Shown: in pieces, positions 55,320 through 63,451 of the stretch | Position numbering within the stretch: position 1 is the first letter of the stretch | Layout: each line of letters starts with the position of its first letter | Assembly (NCBI GenBank): GCA_963802415.1 | Contig: CAWDIH010000003.1 | Location: 744,001-808,000 of the forward strand | Direction: 5' to 3' | From: DATAES01 sp963802415 | Lineage (GTDB): Bacteria > Actinomycetota > Acidimicrobiia > Acidimicrobiales > JACDCH01 | DNA length: 64,000 nt | Notes under the pieces: generated by a model | Told to the model about the DNA's origin: nothing | The model's input: only the letters and a program-made list of their open reading frames with translations | The model's database searches: none | Translations under genes and position numbers: made by a program

Positions 55320-55460
55320 CGTTCGACCTCTCTCAGCCACCGGCCACTGCCGGCTGAAAATCCTACCTGTCGACTCAACAATCATGCCCCGCGGTGGATT
55401 CCGGCTTCGAGCCACGGCTTCGAGCCACGGCAGCAGCCGGTGCCAAGATGCCCGTCCGCC

Positions 55461-56591
55461 ATGAAGATCCTCATCGTTACCGAGCTGTTTCCCGACTCGG
55501 ACGTCCCCGAGGTGACCGGCGGGGTCGAGAACCGGGTGTACTACGTGGTGCGGCGGCTGCGACAGCGGCACGACGTGAGGGTCCTCGCCGGTGGCACCGC
55601 CGGCGGAACCCAATGGCGCCCCGCGACGATCGGGTCGATCCCGTTACGCCTGCGCCGCATGGTCGGCCTGTTCTGGCGTGGACTCAGAGCGGACTTCGAC
55701 ATCGTCGAAAGCTCGATTCTCGTCGTCCACCCCGTCGCCTTCGCTCTCGGTCTCGTCAAGCGACGGCCAGCGGTGTTCTGGTATCCCGACGTCCTCATCG
55801 GACAGTGGCGCGGTGGTGCCTTCTCGCGCCTCGCCGGGGTCATCGGCGAACTGTACGAGCGACTCGTGCTCAAGCTGCCGGTCGACCGCTACATCGTCAT
55901 CTCGGAGTCCACCCGCGACAAGCTCCTTGCGCGCGGGGTGAAGCCCGAACGCATCGCAGTCATCCATTGCGGATTCGACCCGACGGCGGCCGAAGCCGCC
56001 CGATCTGCGGCAACCAACATCCCGCTGCAAGCGCGTTCGATCGTGACCGCTTCGCGCCTCGTCCCGTACAAGCGCGTCGATCTCGTTGTCCAAGCGCTGT
56101 CACTGCTCTCGGATCGCCACCCCGATGTGCGGCTTCGCATCATCGGGCAAGGGCCGGAGCGGGCCAGACTCGAGTTGCTCGCTGCCGAGTTGGGCGTCGC
56201 GAGCCGAGTGGACTTCCTCGGCTTCGTGCCCTCGCACGACGATGTGATGCGAGAGATCGCGAAAGCGTCCGTGTTCGTGTCGGCATCAGAGATCGAAGGA
56301 TTTGGAATCTCCGTCGTGGAGGCAGCAGCTGTCGACGTTCCCTTCGTCATCACCGACATGCCGGTGTTCCGAGAAGTGACGCGGAACGGCACAGGCGGAC
56401 TGTTGTTCAGGATGGGCGACGCCGCCGACCTCGCCACCCAGATCGACCGTCTCTTGACCGATGAAGACCTGCGCTGGGCGTGTCACGAGCAGGCCGCGTC
56501 CTTGGTCGAATCCTATGACTGGGACAGACTCGGCGATCAGACCGCCGAATTGTATGACGAAGTCATTGCCGCGCGCCGTCATCCCGCGTGA
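55461..56591 (+). CDS. Glycosyltransferase family 4
   Basis: ATG at 55461 gives a 376-residue GT-B protein. It starts KILIVTELFPDSDVPEVTGG with VENRVYYVVRRL, has DFDIVESSILVVHPVAFALG, FWYPDVLIGQWRGGAF, DRYIVISESTRDKLLARGVK, VIHCGFDP in the linker, the donor domain IVTASRLVPYKRVDLVVQAL and SASEIEGFGISVVEAAAVDV. The two conserved glutamates of the EX7E motif lie in that last stretch. It is divergent from moeB across a 141-bp gap, which should hold the promoters, and convergent with the following methyltransferase gene, stops one base apart. Confidence 0.9.
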   Translation: MKILIVTELFPDSDVPEVTGGVENRVYYVVRRLRQRHDVRVLAGGTAGGTQWRPATIGSIPLRLRRMVGLFWRGLRADFDIVESSILVVHPVAFALGLVKRRPAVFWYPDVLIGQWRGGAFSRLAGVIGELYERLVLKLPVDRYIVISESTRDKLLARGVKPERIAVIHCGFDPTAAEAARSAATNIPLQARSIVTASRLVPYKRVDLVVQALSLLSDRHPDVRLRIIGQGPERARLELLAAELGVASRVDFLGFVPSHDDVMREIAKASVFVSASEIEGFGISVVEAAAVDVPFVITDMPVFREVTRNGTGGLLFRMGDAADLATQIDRLLTDEDLRWACHEQAASLVESYDWDRLGDQTAELYDEVIAARRHPA

Positions 56592-57353
56592 TCAGGTCCT
56601 GGGAACGATTCCGATGAACAGCGCGTTGGCGTTGCGATATGGATGGTGATACCTCGTGCCCTTGACTTCGCCGAGTCCCACTTCGCGCCACTGGTTGTCG
56701 CTGCTGACACGCTTCAGGAAGTGGCGCTCGGGAAAGTCGAGCGCCCCGTCCTGGATGTACTGATCGAGATAGCTGTTCTGTCCGATAGGACAGGTGAGCA
56801 GCATCGTCCCGCTCGGTGCGAGTGCGGCGCGCAGCGCGAGATACGCGCGCAAGGTCTTGTCAGGCTCGCGAGGGAGCTCGTCCCACCCGACGTGCTCGAG
56901 CGTCGAGATGGACAAGATCGCGTCATACGGCTCGCTCGGCGTGAAGTCGACGATGTCTTGGTTCAAGACGCTGGGTGAGTGTTCGTACTTGTCGAGGATC
57001 TCGTGGGTCCCGGCGCCGTAGTGCGCGAGAACGTTGCCTACCTCGAGCAGGCGGCAGTCCTTGTTCTCGATCACAAAGGCTCGTCCGAGAGCCAGTTCGA
57101 CGGCGCGCTCGTTGCGCCACGCGCGGTTGTAGTGATCGGTGGCGTAGTGGTACGTGCGGTCGCCGATCGTGAACGTGCGCTCGCCGCGCTTCCGCGCAAG
57201 GAACGGATACGAGACGTACGACGCGCCTAGGTCGGCTGCGTCCTCCAGAAGGAACTTCATCCCACGTTCCCGTAACGCGAAGCGCGCGCTGGCAGCCAAG
57301 CGCCGCGCTTCGCGCGTCACCGGGTTCGACATCGACAGCGTCTCGGTTGGCAT
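56592..57353 (-). CDS. SAM-dependent methyltransferase-like protein
   Basis: The ATG at 57353 (PTETLSMSNPVTREARRL) gives 253 residues; an earlier in-frame ATG at 57398 would overlap the DUF2304 gene by 35 bp. The protein has the family feature FVIENKDCRLLEVGNVLAHY, then NQDIVDFTPSEPYDAILSIS with TLEHVGWDELPREPDKTLRA and LAPSGTMLLTCPIGQNSYLD, all typical of Rossmann methyltransferases in glycan clusters. The C-terminal YHHPYRNANALFIGIV is a common ending. Its place after DUF2304 and a GT2 gene suggests polysaccharide or lipid modification. Confidence 0.78.
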   Translation of the reverse strand: MPTETLSMSNPVTREARRLAASARFALRERGMKFLLEDAADLGASYVSYPFLARKRGERTFTIGDRTYHYATDHYNRAWRNERAVELALGRAFVIENKDCRLLEVGNVLAHYGAGTHEILDKYEHSPSVLNQDIVDFTPSEPYDAILSISTLEHVGWDELPREPDKTLRAYLALRAALAPSGTMLLTCPIGQNSYLDQYIQDGALDFPERHFLKRVSSDNQWREVGLGEVKGTRYHHPYRNANALFIGIVPRT

Positions 57354-57363
57354 GGTGACGGGC

Positions 57364-57738
57364 TCACGGAGAAGGTGGGCCGGCCCCGGCTGCATCATCG
57401 GAGAACGGTGAGGCTGCGCCGCGCAACGCGGTCACCTCCTCGGCAAGGATCTCCACCTGCTCCTCGAGCCGCGACACGTGGAGCGACAACGTCATGCTCA
57501 CGAAGAGGAAGAAGAGCAAGCCCAGGCCCAAGAAGAGGTTGGCACCGGCCGCAATGCCGACGAACGTAGCGACGTCGTCCACCCAACCACGGAAGACCGC
57601 CAGCAGCACGCCGATGACGCCGACGGACAGCCACAGCAGCGCGAATGACTCGAGGAGCTTTCGACGGCGAACGAACTCGAGCACGACAATGAACAGCGAC
57701 GAAGAGAGCACCAGGAAGAACACGTCAACTCGGGACAA
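57364..57738 (-). CDS. DUF2304 membrane protein
   Basis: A TTG at 57738 is the best start (gagaggg upstream); GTG at 57723 is an alternative. The 124-residue protein has three hydrophobic helices, VDVFFLVLSSSLFIVVLEFV, LLWLSVGVIGVLLAVF and LFLGLGLLFFLFVSMTLSLH. The hallmark RRRKLLESFALLWL lies between the first two, and a coiled coil (VSRLEEQVEILAEEVTALRG) follows. DUF2304 proteins accompany polyprenyl-phosphate glycosyltransferases, as here: it overlaps the GT2 gene by 14 bp. A scaffolding or flippase-accessory role is speculative. Confidence 0.85.
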   Translation of the reverse strand: MSRVDVFFLVLSSSLFIVVLEFVRRRKLLESFALLWLSVGVIGVLLAVFRGWVDDVATFVGIAAGANLFLGLGLLFFLFVSMTLSLHVSRLEEQVEILAEEVTALRGAASPFSDDAAGAGPPSP

Positions 57739-58453
57739 GGTGATCGAACCCTCTCTGCGTCCGGGGCCGGCGAAAACGGTGAAGCGCGAGCACGAGCACG
57801 AGCCGAACGAAGTGGAAGGCACTCCGAATGCTTCCGGTCGACGGCCGGCCGCCTTGACGTTCGAGCATGTGCACCGGCTGCTCGACGATGGTCATCCCTT
57901 CCGCGTCGGCGAGGATCAACGCCTCGACCGTGTCCGAAAGGTAGGCGGTCGGATAACCGGCTGCGAAGACCTCTATCGCGCGATCACTGAAGGCGCGGAA
58001 CCCGCTTGTTGTGTCTGTGACCTTCGTGTGCAGGCGACGTGACATGACCCATGAGAGAATCTGCATGCTGATCCGGCGCACGCCCCGTACGTGATAGCCG
58101 CTCGCGAAGCGTGAGCCGATCACCACGTCGGCCCCGTCGGACGACAACCGATCGAGAAGCAGACAGATATCTGCGGGATCATGTTGTCCGTCAGCGTCGA
58201 CTTGAGCTGCTGCCTTGTAGCGACCTGCGCGTGCGAAACGGAAGCCAGTTCGCAACGCCGCGCCGACGCCGAGGTTGAACGGGTGATTGAGCACGAAAGC
58301 TCCGGCCTCCCGCGCACGCAACGACGTGTCGTCCTGTGAGCCGTCATCGACGACAAGGACATCGGTGTCCAGTTGTGAGTGCACTGCACGGACGACGTCA
58401 CCGACAGTCGAGTGTTCGTTCCACGCCGGGATGATCACGAGCAAGTCGCCCAC
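57725..58453 (-). CDS. GT2 polyprenyl-phosphate glycosyltransferase (DPM1-like)
   Basis: The 242-residue single-domain enzyme begins (GTG) GDLLVIIPAWNEHSTVGDVV. It has VLVVDDGSQDDTSLRAREAG, LGVGAALRTGFRFA, QVDADGQHDPADICLLLDRL with the metal-binding DAD, VIGSRFASGYHVRGVRR and TSGFRAFSDRAIEVF. This is the dolichol-phosphate mannosyltransferase-like branch, which makes polyprenyl-P-sugars. Those are the donors used by GT-C enzymes such as the ones encoded at 720, 26653 and 43179. It is followed by DUF2304 in the same operon. Confidence 0.9.
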   Translation of the reverse strand: MGDLLVIIPAWNEHSTVGDVVRAVHSQLDTDVLVVDDGSQDDTSLRAREAGAFVLNHPFNLGVGAALRTGFRFARAGRYKAAAQVDADGQHDPADICLLLDRLSSDGADVVIGSRFASGYHVRGVRRISMQILSWVMSRRLHTKVTDTTSGFRAFSDRAIEVFAAGYPTAYLSDTVEALILADAEGMTIVEQPVHMLERQGGRPSTGSIRSAFHFVRLVLVLALHRFRRPRTQRGFDHLVPS

Positions 58454-58491
58454 TGCTCCGCCACTCTACGTGTGACGACTCGACCGATCGG

Positions 58492-59250
<759 letters not shown>

Positions 59251-59271
59251 GAATCGCGAACCTATCGGGCA

Positions 59272-59417
59272 ACCTCTTGACAGTGAGGACCGCGTCACAT
59301 GAAATGGCACGAAGTCTTCCCTCGGACCTCTTCCCCTCGGATATCGCCATGTCGCCTTTCCGTGGAGGAAGCAAATGTTGGTCGCCGTCGCCGAAGGCAC
59401 GCCCACCGAGTTCGCTG
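59272..59417 (+). repeat. Promoter-leader-gene-start duplication, copy 1
   Basis: This block matches 62993-63117 through a promoter, the whole leader, the ribosome-binding site and the first ~14 codons of the gene. Copy 1 has 15 extra bases in the leader (a second cttcccctcgg-like unit) and six extra in the coding part. Identity is otherwise high. Confidence 0.8.
59277..59305 (+). promoter_or_regulatory. Sigma-70-type promoter of the 59375 gene
   Basis: TTGACA (59277-59282), 17-base spacer, TGAAAT (59300-59305). The same boxes and spacing are conserved in the duplicate at 62998-63026 while spacer bases differ, which supports function. Transcription would start near 59312, giving a ~63-base leader ending in GGAGGA. 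Confidence 0.6.
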
Positions 59418-60016
59418 TTCGTCCTTGGCCCGACTCCGTGATCGACGAGGTCGGCCACGACCCGAGGTCCGCCTATGTCGAGCGCTTCTGGCTCGGCGTT
59501 CTCGGCCCGAGCTCGGTCGTGCTCCTGCGCCGCCTCGCCGCTGAGCTCGAGTCGAGCCCGTCCGGCTTCACCCTGCCGTTGGAGGAGACAGCCCGCACGC
59601 TCGGGCTCGGGACACGAGGCGGCCGCAACTCGCCGTTCGTTCGCACGATCACGCGCTGCGCGCAGTTCCGTCTCGTTCATTTCGACGAGACAGCGGCGAC
59701 GATCCTGGCTCGCCGGAAACTGCCGCCGTTGACACGCGGTCAGGTGGGCAAGCTGCCCGACCGGCTGCAAAGGCAGCACGAGGACTGGCAGGAGAACCCT
59801 GCGCACGCCGATGCCCGTCAGCGCGTGCGCGGCCGGCGGCTGGCGCTCAGCCTGTTCGAGCTGGGTGAAGGCGTCGAGACGGCGGAGTCACAGCTGCTGC
59901 GATGGCGGTTCCCACCCGCGGTCGCGCGCGAGGCAACCGCGTGGGCGTGGCGCCGTCACGCGGAGGCTCGAGCCGCCGCCGAGGGCTTGTCCTCGGACCC
60001 CGACTCCGCGGCGTAG
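59375..60016 (+). CDS. Unknown soluble protein, 213 residues
   Basis: ATG at 59375 follows a strong GGAGGA eight bases upstream. I do not recognise a named family. Residues ~30-110 look like a winged-helix-type fold: VERFWLGVLGPSSVVLLRRL, then FTLPLEETARTLGLGTRGGR, NSPFVRTITRCAQFRL and TILARRKLPPLTRGQVGKLP. The C-terminal half is Arg/Ala/Glu-rich and helical (RRLALSLFELGEG, WAWRRHAEARAAAEG). There is no signal peptide or membrane segment. A DNA-binding role is a guess from the fold impression. Its promoter, leader and first codons recur at 62993. Confidence 0.72.
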   Translation: MLVAVAEGTPTEFAVRPWPDSVIDEVGHDPRSAYVERFWLGVLGPSSVVLLRRLAAELESSPSGFTLPLEETARTLGLGTRGGRNSPFVRTITRCAQFRLVHFDETAATILARRKLPPLTRGQVGKLPDRLQRQHEDWQENPAHADARQRVRGRRLALSLFELGEGVETAESQLLRWRFPPAVAREATAWAWRRHAEARAAAEGLSSDPDSAA

Positions 60017-60161
60017 GTTCAACCCCAACCGTGGACGCCGGCACGACCTTGTTTGACTACGCCACGGCCGGCCAGCCCCGCGAACGGCGGCACGACGTGC
60101 TGGAGATGGCTGTGGTACACATGCCGTCCTCGAATGGCAGCCATCGAGATTGGGGGACCTG

Positions 60162-61154
60162 ATGGGCGTCAAGGTTCTGGTTGCGGCAGCGATGCTGGTC
60201 GTTGTCGTGTCTGCGTCCGCAACCCCGGGGGGCGCAACCGACTTCTCCCGGCCGTTCTTCGATCGCAACGGTGACTTCGTCGACGCCCCCGTCGTGGTCC
60301 GACCCGCCGGTGGCAACTTCGAATGGTTCTTTCAGGATTCGGCGGCACCGGTCACGTTCGGATCGGCGCCTATCGACGAGGTGGTCCCCGGAGATTACGA
60401 CGGCGACGGGCGCGTCGACGCGGCCGTCGTGCGGCGGGGCACGCCCGCCGACACGTGGTTCGTGGCGTTTTCGAGGGGCGGGTTCCTGACTGTGCAGTGG
60501 GGAGACGACGCGCACGACGATCGCCCGGTGCCCGCTGACTACGACGGTGACGGGCGCACCGACATTGCCGTGTGGCGCCCCACCAGCCCGGCAGCCACAT
60601 GGTTCGTTCGCAATTCGTCCGGCGGGTCCACGATTGCGAACTTCGGCGACGGGCTGATCGATCACCCGGTCCCGGCGGACTTCGACTGCGACGGACGCGC
60701 CGACTTGAGCGTTCATCGCGCGACGGCGGGGCCGAGCAGCGCTACAGACTTCATCCTCCGATCCAGCCTGTTCGGCATCGTGGTGTCGGAGCAGTTCGGC
60801 ATCGCCACCGACACCTATGTGCCCAGCGATGTGAATGGCGACGATTGTGCGGACCTCACGGTCGTGCGCATGCTGGACGATGGAACGCTGCGATGGTTCA
60901 GCGACATCAACGGCGGCGGGTTCCAGACGGTCGACTGGGGCACCACCGCCAACGCTGACGACATCGCCGCGGCCGACTACAACGGCGACGGCATCACCGA
61001 CATCGCGGTGTTCCGCCTAAACGGGGCGCACGGCCAGCTGCTGGCCCGCAACGGAGCAACAGGGCAGCTGATCCAGCTCCCACCTTTCGGTGACACGGCC
61101 ACCGACACCAACGTGGTCGGCACCTACAACGACCAGTTGGTACTTGAGAGTTAG
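60162..61154 (+). CDS. Secreted FG-GAP/VCBS-repeat protein
   Basis: ATG at 60162 is preceded by GGGGGACC. A signal peptide (VLVAAAMLVVVVSASATPGG) leads into about five ~50-residue repeats of the form VPxDYDGDGRxDxAVxR…TWFVxxSxGG. The Ca-binding-like loops are GDYDGDGRVD, ADYDGDGRTD, ADFDCDGRAD, SDVNGDDCAD and ADYNGDGITD. These probably fold as a beta-propeller. The repeats are related in plan to, but clearly different from, the WYLRN module proteins. No enzymatic domain is visible; a surface adhesin or structural role is inferred. Confidence 0.83.
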   Translation: MGVKVLVAAAMLVVVVSASATPGGATDFSRPFFDRNGDFVDAPVVVRPAGGNFEWFFQDSAAPVTFGSAPIDEVVPGDYDGDGRVDAAVVRRGTPADTWFVAFSRGGFLTVQWGDDAHDDRPVPADYDGDGRTDIAVWRPTSPAATWFVRNSSGGSTIANFGDGLIDHPVPADFDCDGRADLSVHRATAGPSSATDFILRSSLFGIVVSEQFGIATDTYVPSDVNGDDCADLTVVRMLDDGTLRWFSDINGGGFQTVDWGTTANADDIAAADYNGDGITDIAVFRLNGAHGQLLARNGATGQLIQLPPFGDTATDTNVVGTYNDQLVLES

Positions 61155-61482
61155 CGGGCTCGGTCACCCAACCGCGAACAAGCAGGCAGACCCACAAGCG
61201 AGCGACAGCCAACGTGCGGAGTTGCGTACGTTGGTGCGACGGTTGTTCGACGGTGGGCGAAGCCGTCGTCGGTAAGCCGTAGGTGGGGGTACACAACTGG
61301 TGTCGCCGACCGCGAATGTGAGGCGACACTGGGACGGTGCTCGGCGTGATGATGTACGTGACGCCAAACCAGATGTGTTTACGATTCCCGACATCAGCGC
61401 CATTCGTGGAGATGCACACCAGATCGATGACGGGTCAGCCACTGACGCGCTGAGACCCGAGATCGAATCCGCCGCCACCACG
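61155..61482. other. Intergenic region, 328 bp
   Basis: No convincing gene. Two small inverted repeats are visible (ccaacgt 61209-61215 with acgttgg 61228-61234; cgacgg 61248-61253 with ccgtcg 61263-61268) and may end the upstream transcript. An in-frame GTG at 61300 would extend the next gene through here, but third-position GC is clearly lower than in the coding part. Confidence 0.5.
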
Positions 61483-62844
61483 ATGCGTCGGCGCATTCGC
61501 ACACGTCGCATCGATCCCGTGATCGTCAGTCTCGTCGCCGGGTTCTGCATGCTCCGGATCCTCGCCGTCATTCGACTTCCGGCGGGGCGAACCAACGACT
61601 CCGCGGACTACGAGTTCTTGTCGTTTGCCGGGCATCAGCGGCGGCCGTGGACGGTTCCGCTTCTGTACGACCTCGTCAGCAATGACGGAGCCCGAATAAT
61701 CGCGCAAGCGATCATCGGCGCGATTGCTTGGTCAATCCTCGCCGTGGCTCTTGCAGCTGAGATCAGAGAACTGCGCGTGCGGCGGCTTCTCGTAGGGGCG
61801 ACGCTCGCGCTCGGACTCGTCGTGGTCGTCGCGAGTTGGGACACCATGATGCTGAGCGAGTCGGTGGGACTGTCGCTCACTGTCCTGCTCATCGCGATGT
61901 GGTCACGATGGCTTCGCCATCCGGGTATCGCGACGGGCGTGGCCTTGGTCGTAATCACGACCCTGTGGATGTTCGTCAGGCAAGATCACCTCTACGTCGT
62001 GTGGGGCCTGGCAATCGTCTCCGTTTGCGCCGCGTCGCGGGCATCCCACCGTCTCGCCTGGCTCGCGTTGGCGGCCGCGCTGGCGGTTCTCGGCGCCTGG
62101 GGACAGCAGACCTACTCGGCCAACCGTGTCCTGGCCGACTTCAACGTCGCTGAGAACATCGCCGACCGAATCATCCCGAGTACGAGCCGGACGGCATGGT
62201 TCGTCGATCACGGCATGCCCCTGCCCGCTGGCGTCACGCCCGGGCACGACCTGCCTACCAACCCTTCTATCGCACCCGCAGACGTGCTTCGCCTCGATCC
62301 TGCGTTTCGCGACTGGGTGCACGAACACGGCATGAAGCGGTACGTGCAGTTCCTTGCGACACATCCCTGGTTCACGTTCAGGGCGCCACTGGGTGACTTC
62401 CTCGGGACGTCAACCGCAACTGGGTCTCCAGAGCCAAGCGTGGCGATGCTGGCTCCCGATCAGAACTACGGCGAGGCGCGAGACATGCTCCCGGCACCAA
62501 TCGAAGACGCGCTGCTGAAGCCGGGCAATGCGGGGAATGTGGTCATCGGGTCGATGGTCCTCGCCGCGTGTCTGGTGTTGCAATGGCGCAAGCGAGGCTA
62601 TGACCCGCGATGGTCGCTTCCGCTCGCCATCGTCGCCATCGACGGCGTGATGCTGTGGGTGATCTGGCATGGCGCTCCCGGCGAAGCAGCTCGACACGCG
62701 CTCGCTGACGCCGCCTCACTCCGAATCGCGCTGTTGTTCGTTGCCGCGTTGCTCGTCGATCGATGGCTAGAGGATCGCCGCGCACCCGTACTCGACGGTG
62801 CTGCGCGCCATCCCGACTTCGACGCCCACGAGGCCGCTCGCTAG
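61483..62844 (+). CDS. Polytopic membrane protein of unknown function
   Basis: ATG at 61483 (RRRIRTRRIDPVIVSLVAGF) gives 453 residues; GTG at 61300 would add 61 poorly supported residues. There are about nine hydrophobic segments, including IIAQAIIGAIAWSILAVALA and LLVGATLALGLVVVVASWDT, and an external loop of ~120 residues after segment seven (TSRTAWFVDHGMPLPAGVTP, DPAFRDWVHEHGMKRYVQFL). The loop RTNDSADYEFLSFAGHQRRP after the first helix and the general layout recall GT-C-type glycosyltransferases, but no diagnostic motif is clear. It is not placed in a named family. Confidence 0.68.
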   Translation: MRRRIRTRRIDPVIVSLVAGFCMLRILAVIRLPAGRTNDSADYEFLSFAGHQRRPWTVPLLYDLVSNDGARIIAQAIIGAIAWSILAVALAAEIRELRVRRLLVGATLALGLVVVVASWDTMMLSESVGLSLTVLLIAMWSRWLRHPGIATGVALVVITTLWMFVRQDHLYVVWGLAIVSVCAASRASHRLAWLALAAALAVLGAWGQQTYSANRVLADFNVAENIADRIIPSTSRTAWFVDHGMPLPAGVTPGHDLPTNPSIAPADVLRLDPAFRDWVHEHGMKRYVQFLATHPWFTFRAPLGDFLGTSTATGSPEPSVAMLAPDQNYGEARDMLPAPIEDALLKPGNAGNVVIGSMVLAACLVLQWRKRGYDPRWSLPLAIVAIDGVMLWVIWHGAPGEAARHALADAASLRIALLFVAALLVDRWLEDRRAPVLDGAARHPDFDAHEAAR

Positions 62845-62992
62845 TGGGATGGTTTGTGCGCCTAGCTGCGCAATCGAGTTGGTGCGCTCGATCGCGAGCC
62901 CGTCGTTGGGCCAGCGATCGCCGAAGTGCCGACGAGATAGGACGGCGTCACTGCCTCCGAACTTGGGTCGCCATGTAGTCGCCGGTCTCGGG

Positions 62993-63117
62993 ACCTCTTG
63001 ACACGAGGCACCGTATGACATGAAATAGCACGAGGTCTTCCCCTCGGATGTCGCCGTGTCGCCATTCCGTGGAGGAAGCGATGCTCGTCGCCGTCGCCAC
63101 GCCCACCGAGTTCGCTG
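62993..63117 (+). repeat. Promoter-leader-gene-start duplication, copy 2
   Basis: Shorter counterpart of 59272-59417 (lacks 15 leader bases and six coding bases). It keeps cctcttgaca, acatgaaat, gtcttcccctcggat, cgtggaggaagc, and gtcgccgtcgcc followed by cgcccaccgagttcgctg. Confidence 0.8.
62998..63026 (+). promoter_or_regulatory. Duplicated sigma-70-type promoter
   Basis: TTGACA (62998-63003), 17-base spacer, TGAAAT (63021-63026), same as 59277-59305. It may still start transcription into the remnant and possibly toward the secreted gene at 63452. Confidence 0.5.
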
Positions 63118-63122
63118 ACCAA
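63081..63122 (+). pseudogene. 5' fragment of a paralogue of the 59375 gene
   Basis: After GGAGGA, the codons read LVAVATPTEFAD following the ATG, matching LVAVAEGTPTEFAV of the intact protein minus two residues. Similarity stops after about 13-14 codons. The fragment looks like the remains of a tandem or dispersed duplication whose body was deleted or replaced. Confidence 0.6.
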
Positions 63123-63148
63123 CTGGTTCTTCCCTCCCCCCACCCCAA

Positions 63149-63202
63149 CCCGTTCTGGCGTCAACCAGCGCGAGTACCCGTGCCCAATGACGCCAGAACG
63201 GG
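63149..63202. terminator. Perfect 15-bp inverted repeat, possible terminator
   Basis: cccgttctggcgtca (63149-63163) pairs exactly with tgacgccagaacggg (63188-63202) across a 24-base loop. It follows the decayed gene start and precedes the secreted gene. There is no T-run, so an operator or recombination site is also possible. Confidence 0.5.
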
Positions 63203-63451
63203 GAACCGGGCGCGACGCGCGGGCTTGTACTGCTCCGGCGGCCAACTGGCTAGCCGCGGCCGGCTCGGGGTTGCCGGTCAGGTCGTGATGATCGGGCACC
63301 GCTACGGCGTCTGGCACCGCCACTCAAAGTCGGCGGGGAGCAGCCGATGGTTTTGGGTGCAAAGCCTGCCTACAGTCGCCTGGCCGCTCACCGCTGCGGT
63401 CAGCTCTTCATCCCGTTGTGCTGGCCCCTCTCTCATGCGGCAAGCGGCGCA

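Larger units (their letters stand above)
62845..63451. other. Intergenic region, 607 bp, with a decayed gene start
   Basis: It contains the second promoter-leader-start copy (62993-63117), a perfect 15-bp inverted repeat (63149-63202), and otherwise no supported gene. An open frame 63081-63455 continues from the duplicated start, but its sequence after codon 14 is unlike the 59375 protein and rich in Arg/Ser/Trp. Confidence 0.6.

Noticed and set aside
54735..55460. Long in-frame extension upstream of the GT4 at 55461
   Set aside because: It is antisense to moeB and shows no protein-like character; the ATG at 55461 begins a standard GT4 N-terminus.
59299..59374. Leader peptide in front of the 59375 gene (ATG AAA TGG…)
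   Set aside because: The matching position in the second copy reads ATG AAA TAG, so the frame is not conserved.
60016..60060. tRNA-like T-arm sequence (ggttcaacccc)
   Set aside because: No matching acceptor stem or anticodon arm can be folded upstream; no tRNA or rRNA gene was found in the window.
61300..61482. Upstream GTG start for the membrane protein at 61483
   Set aside because: The added stretch has low third-position GC, no ribosome-binding site and no conserved look.
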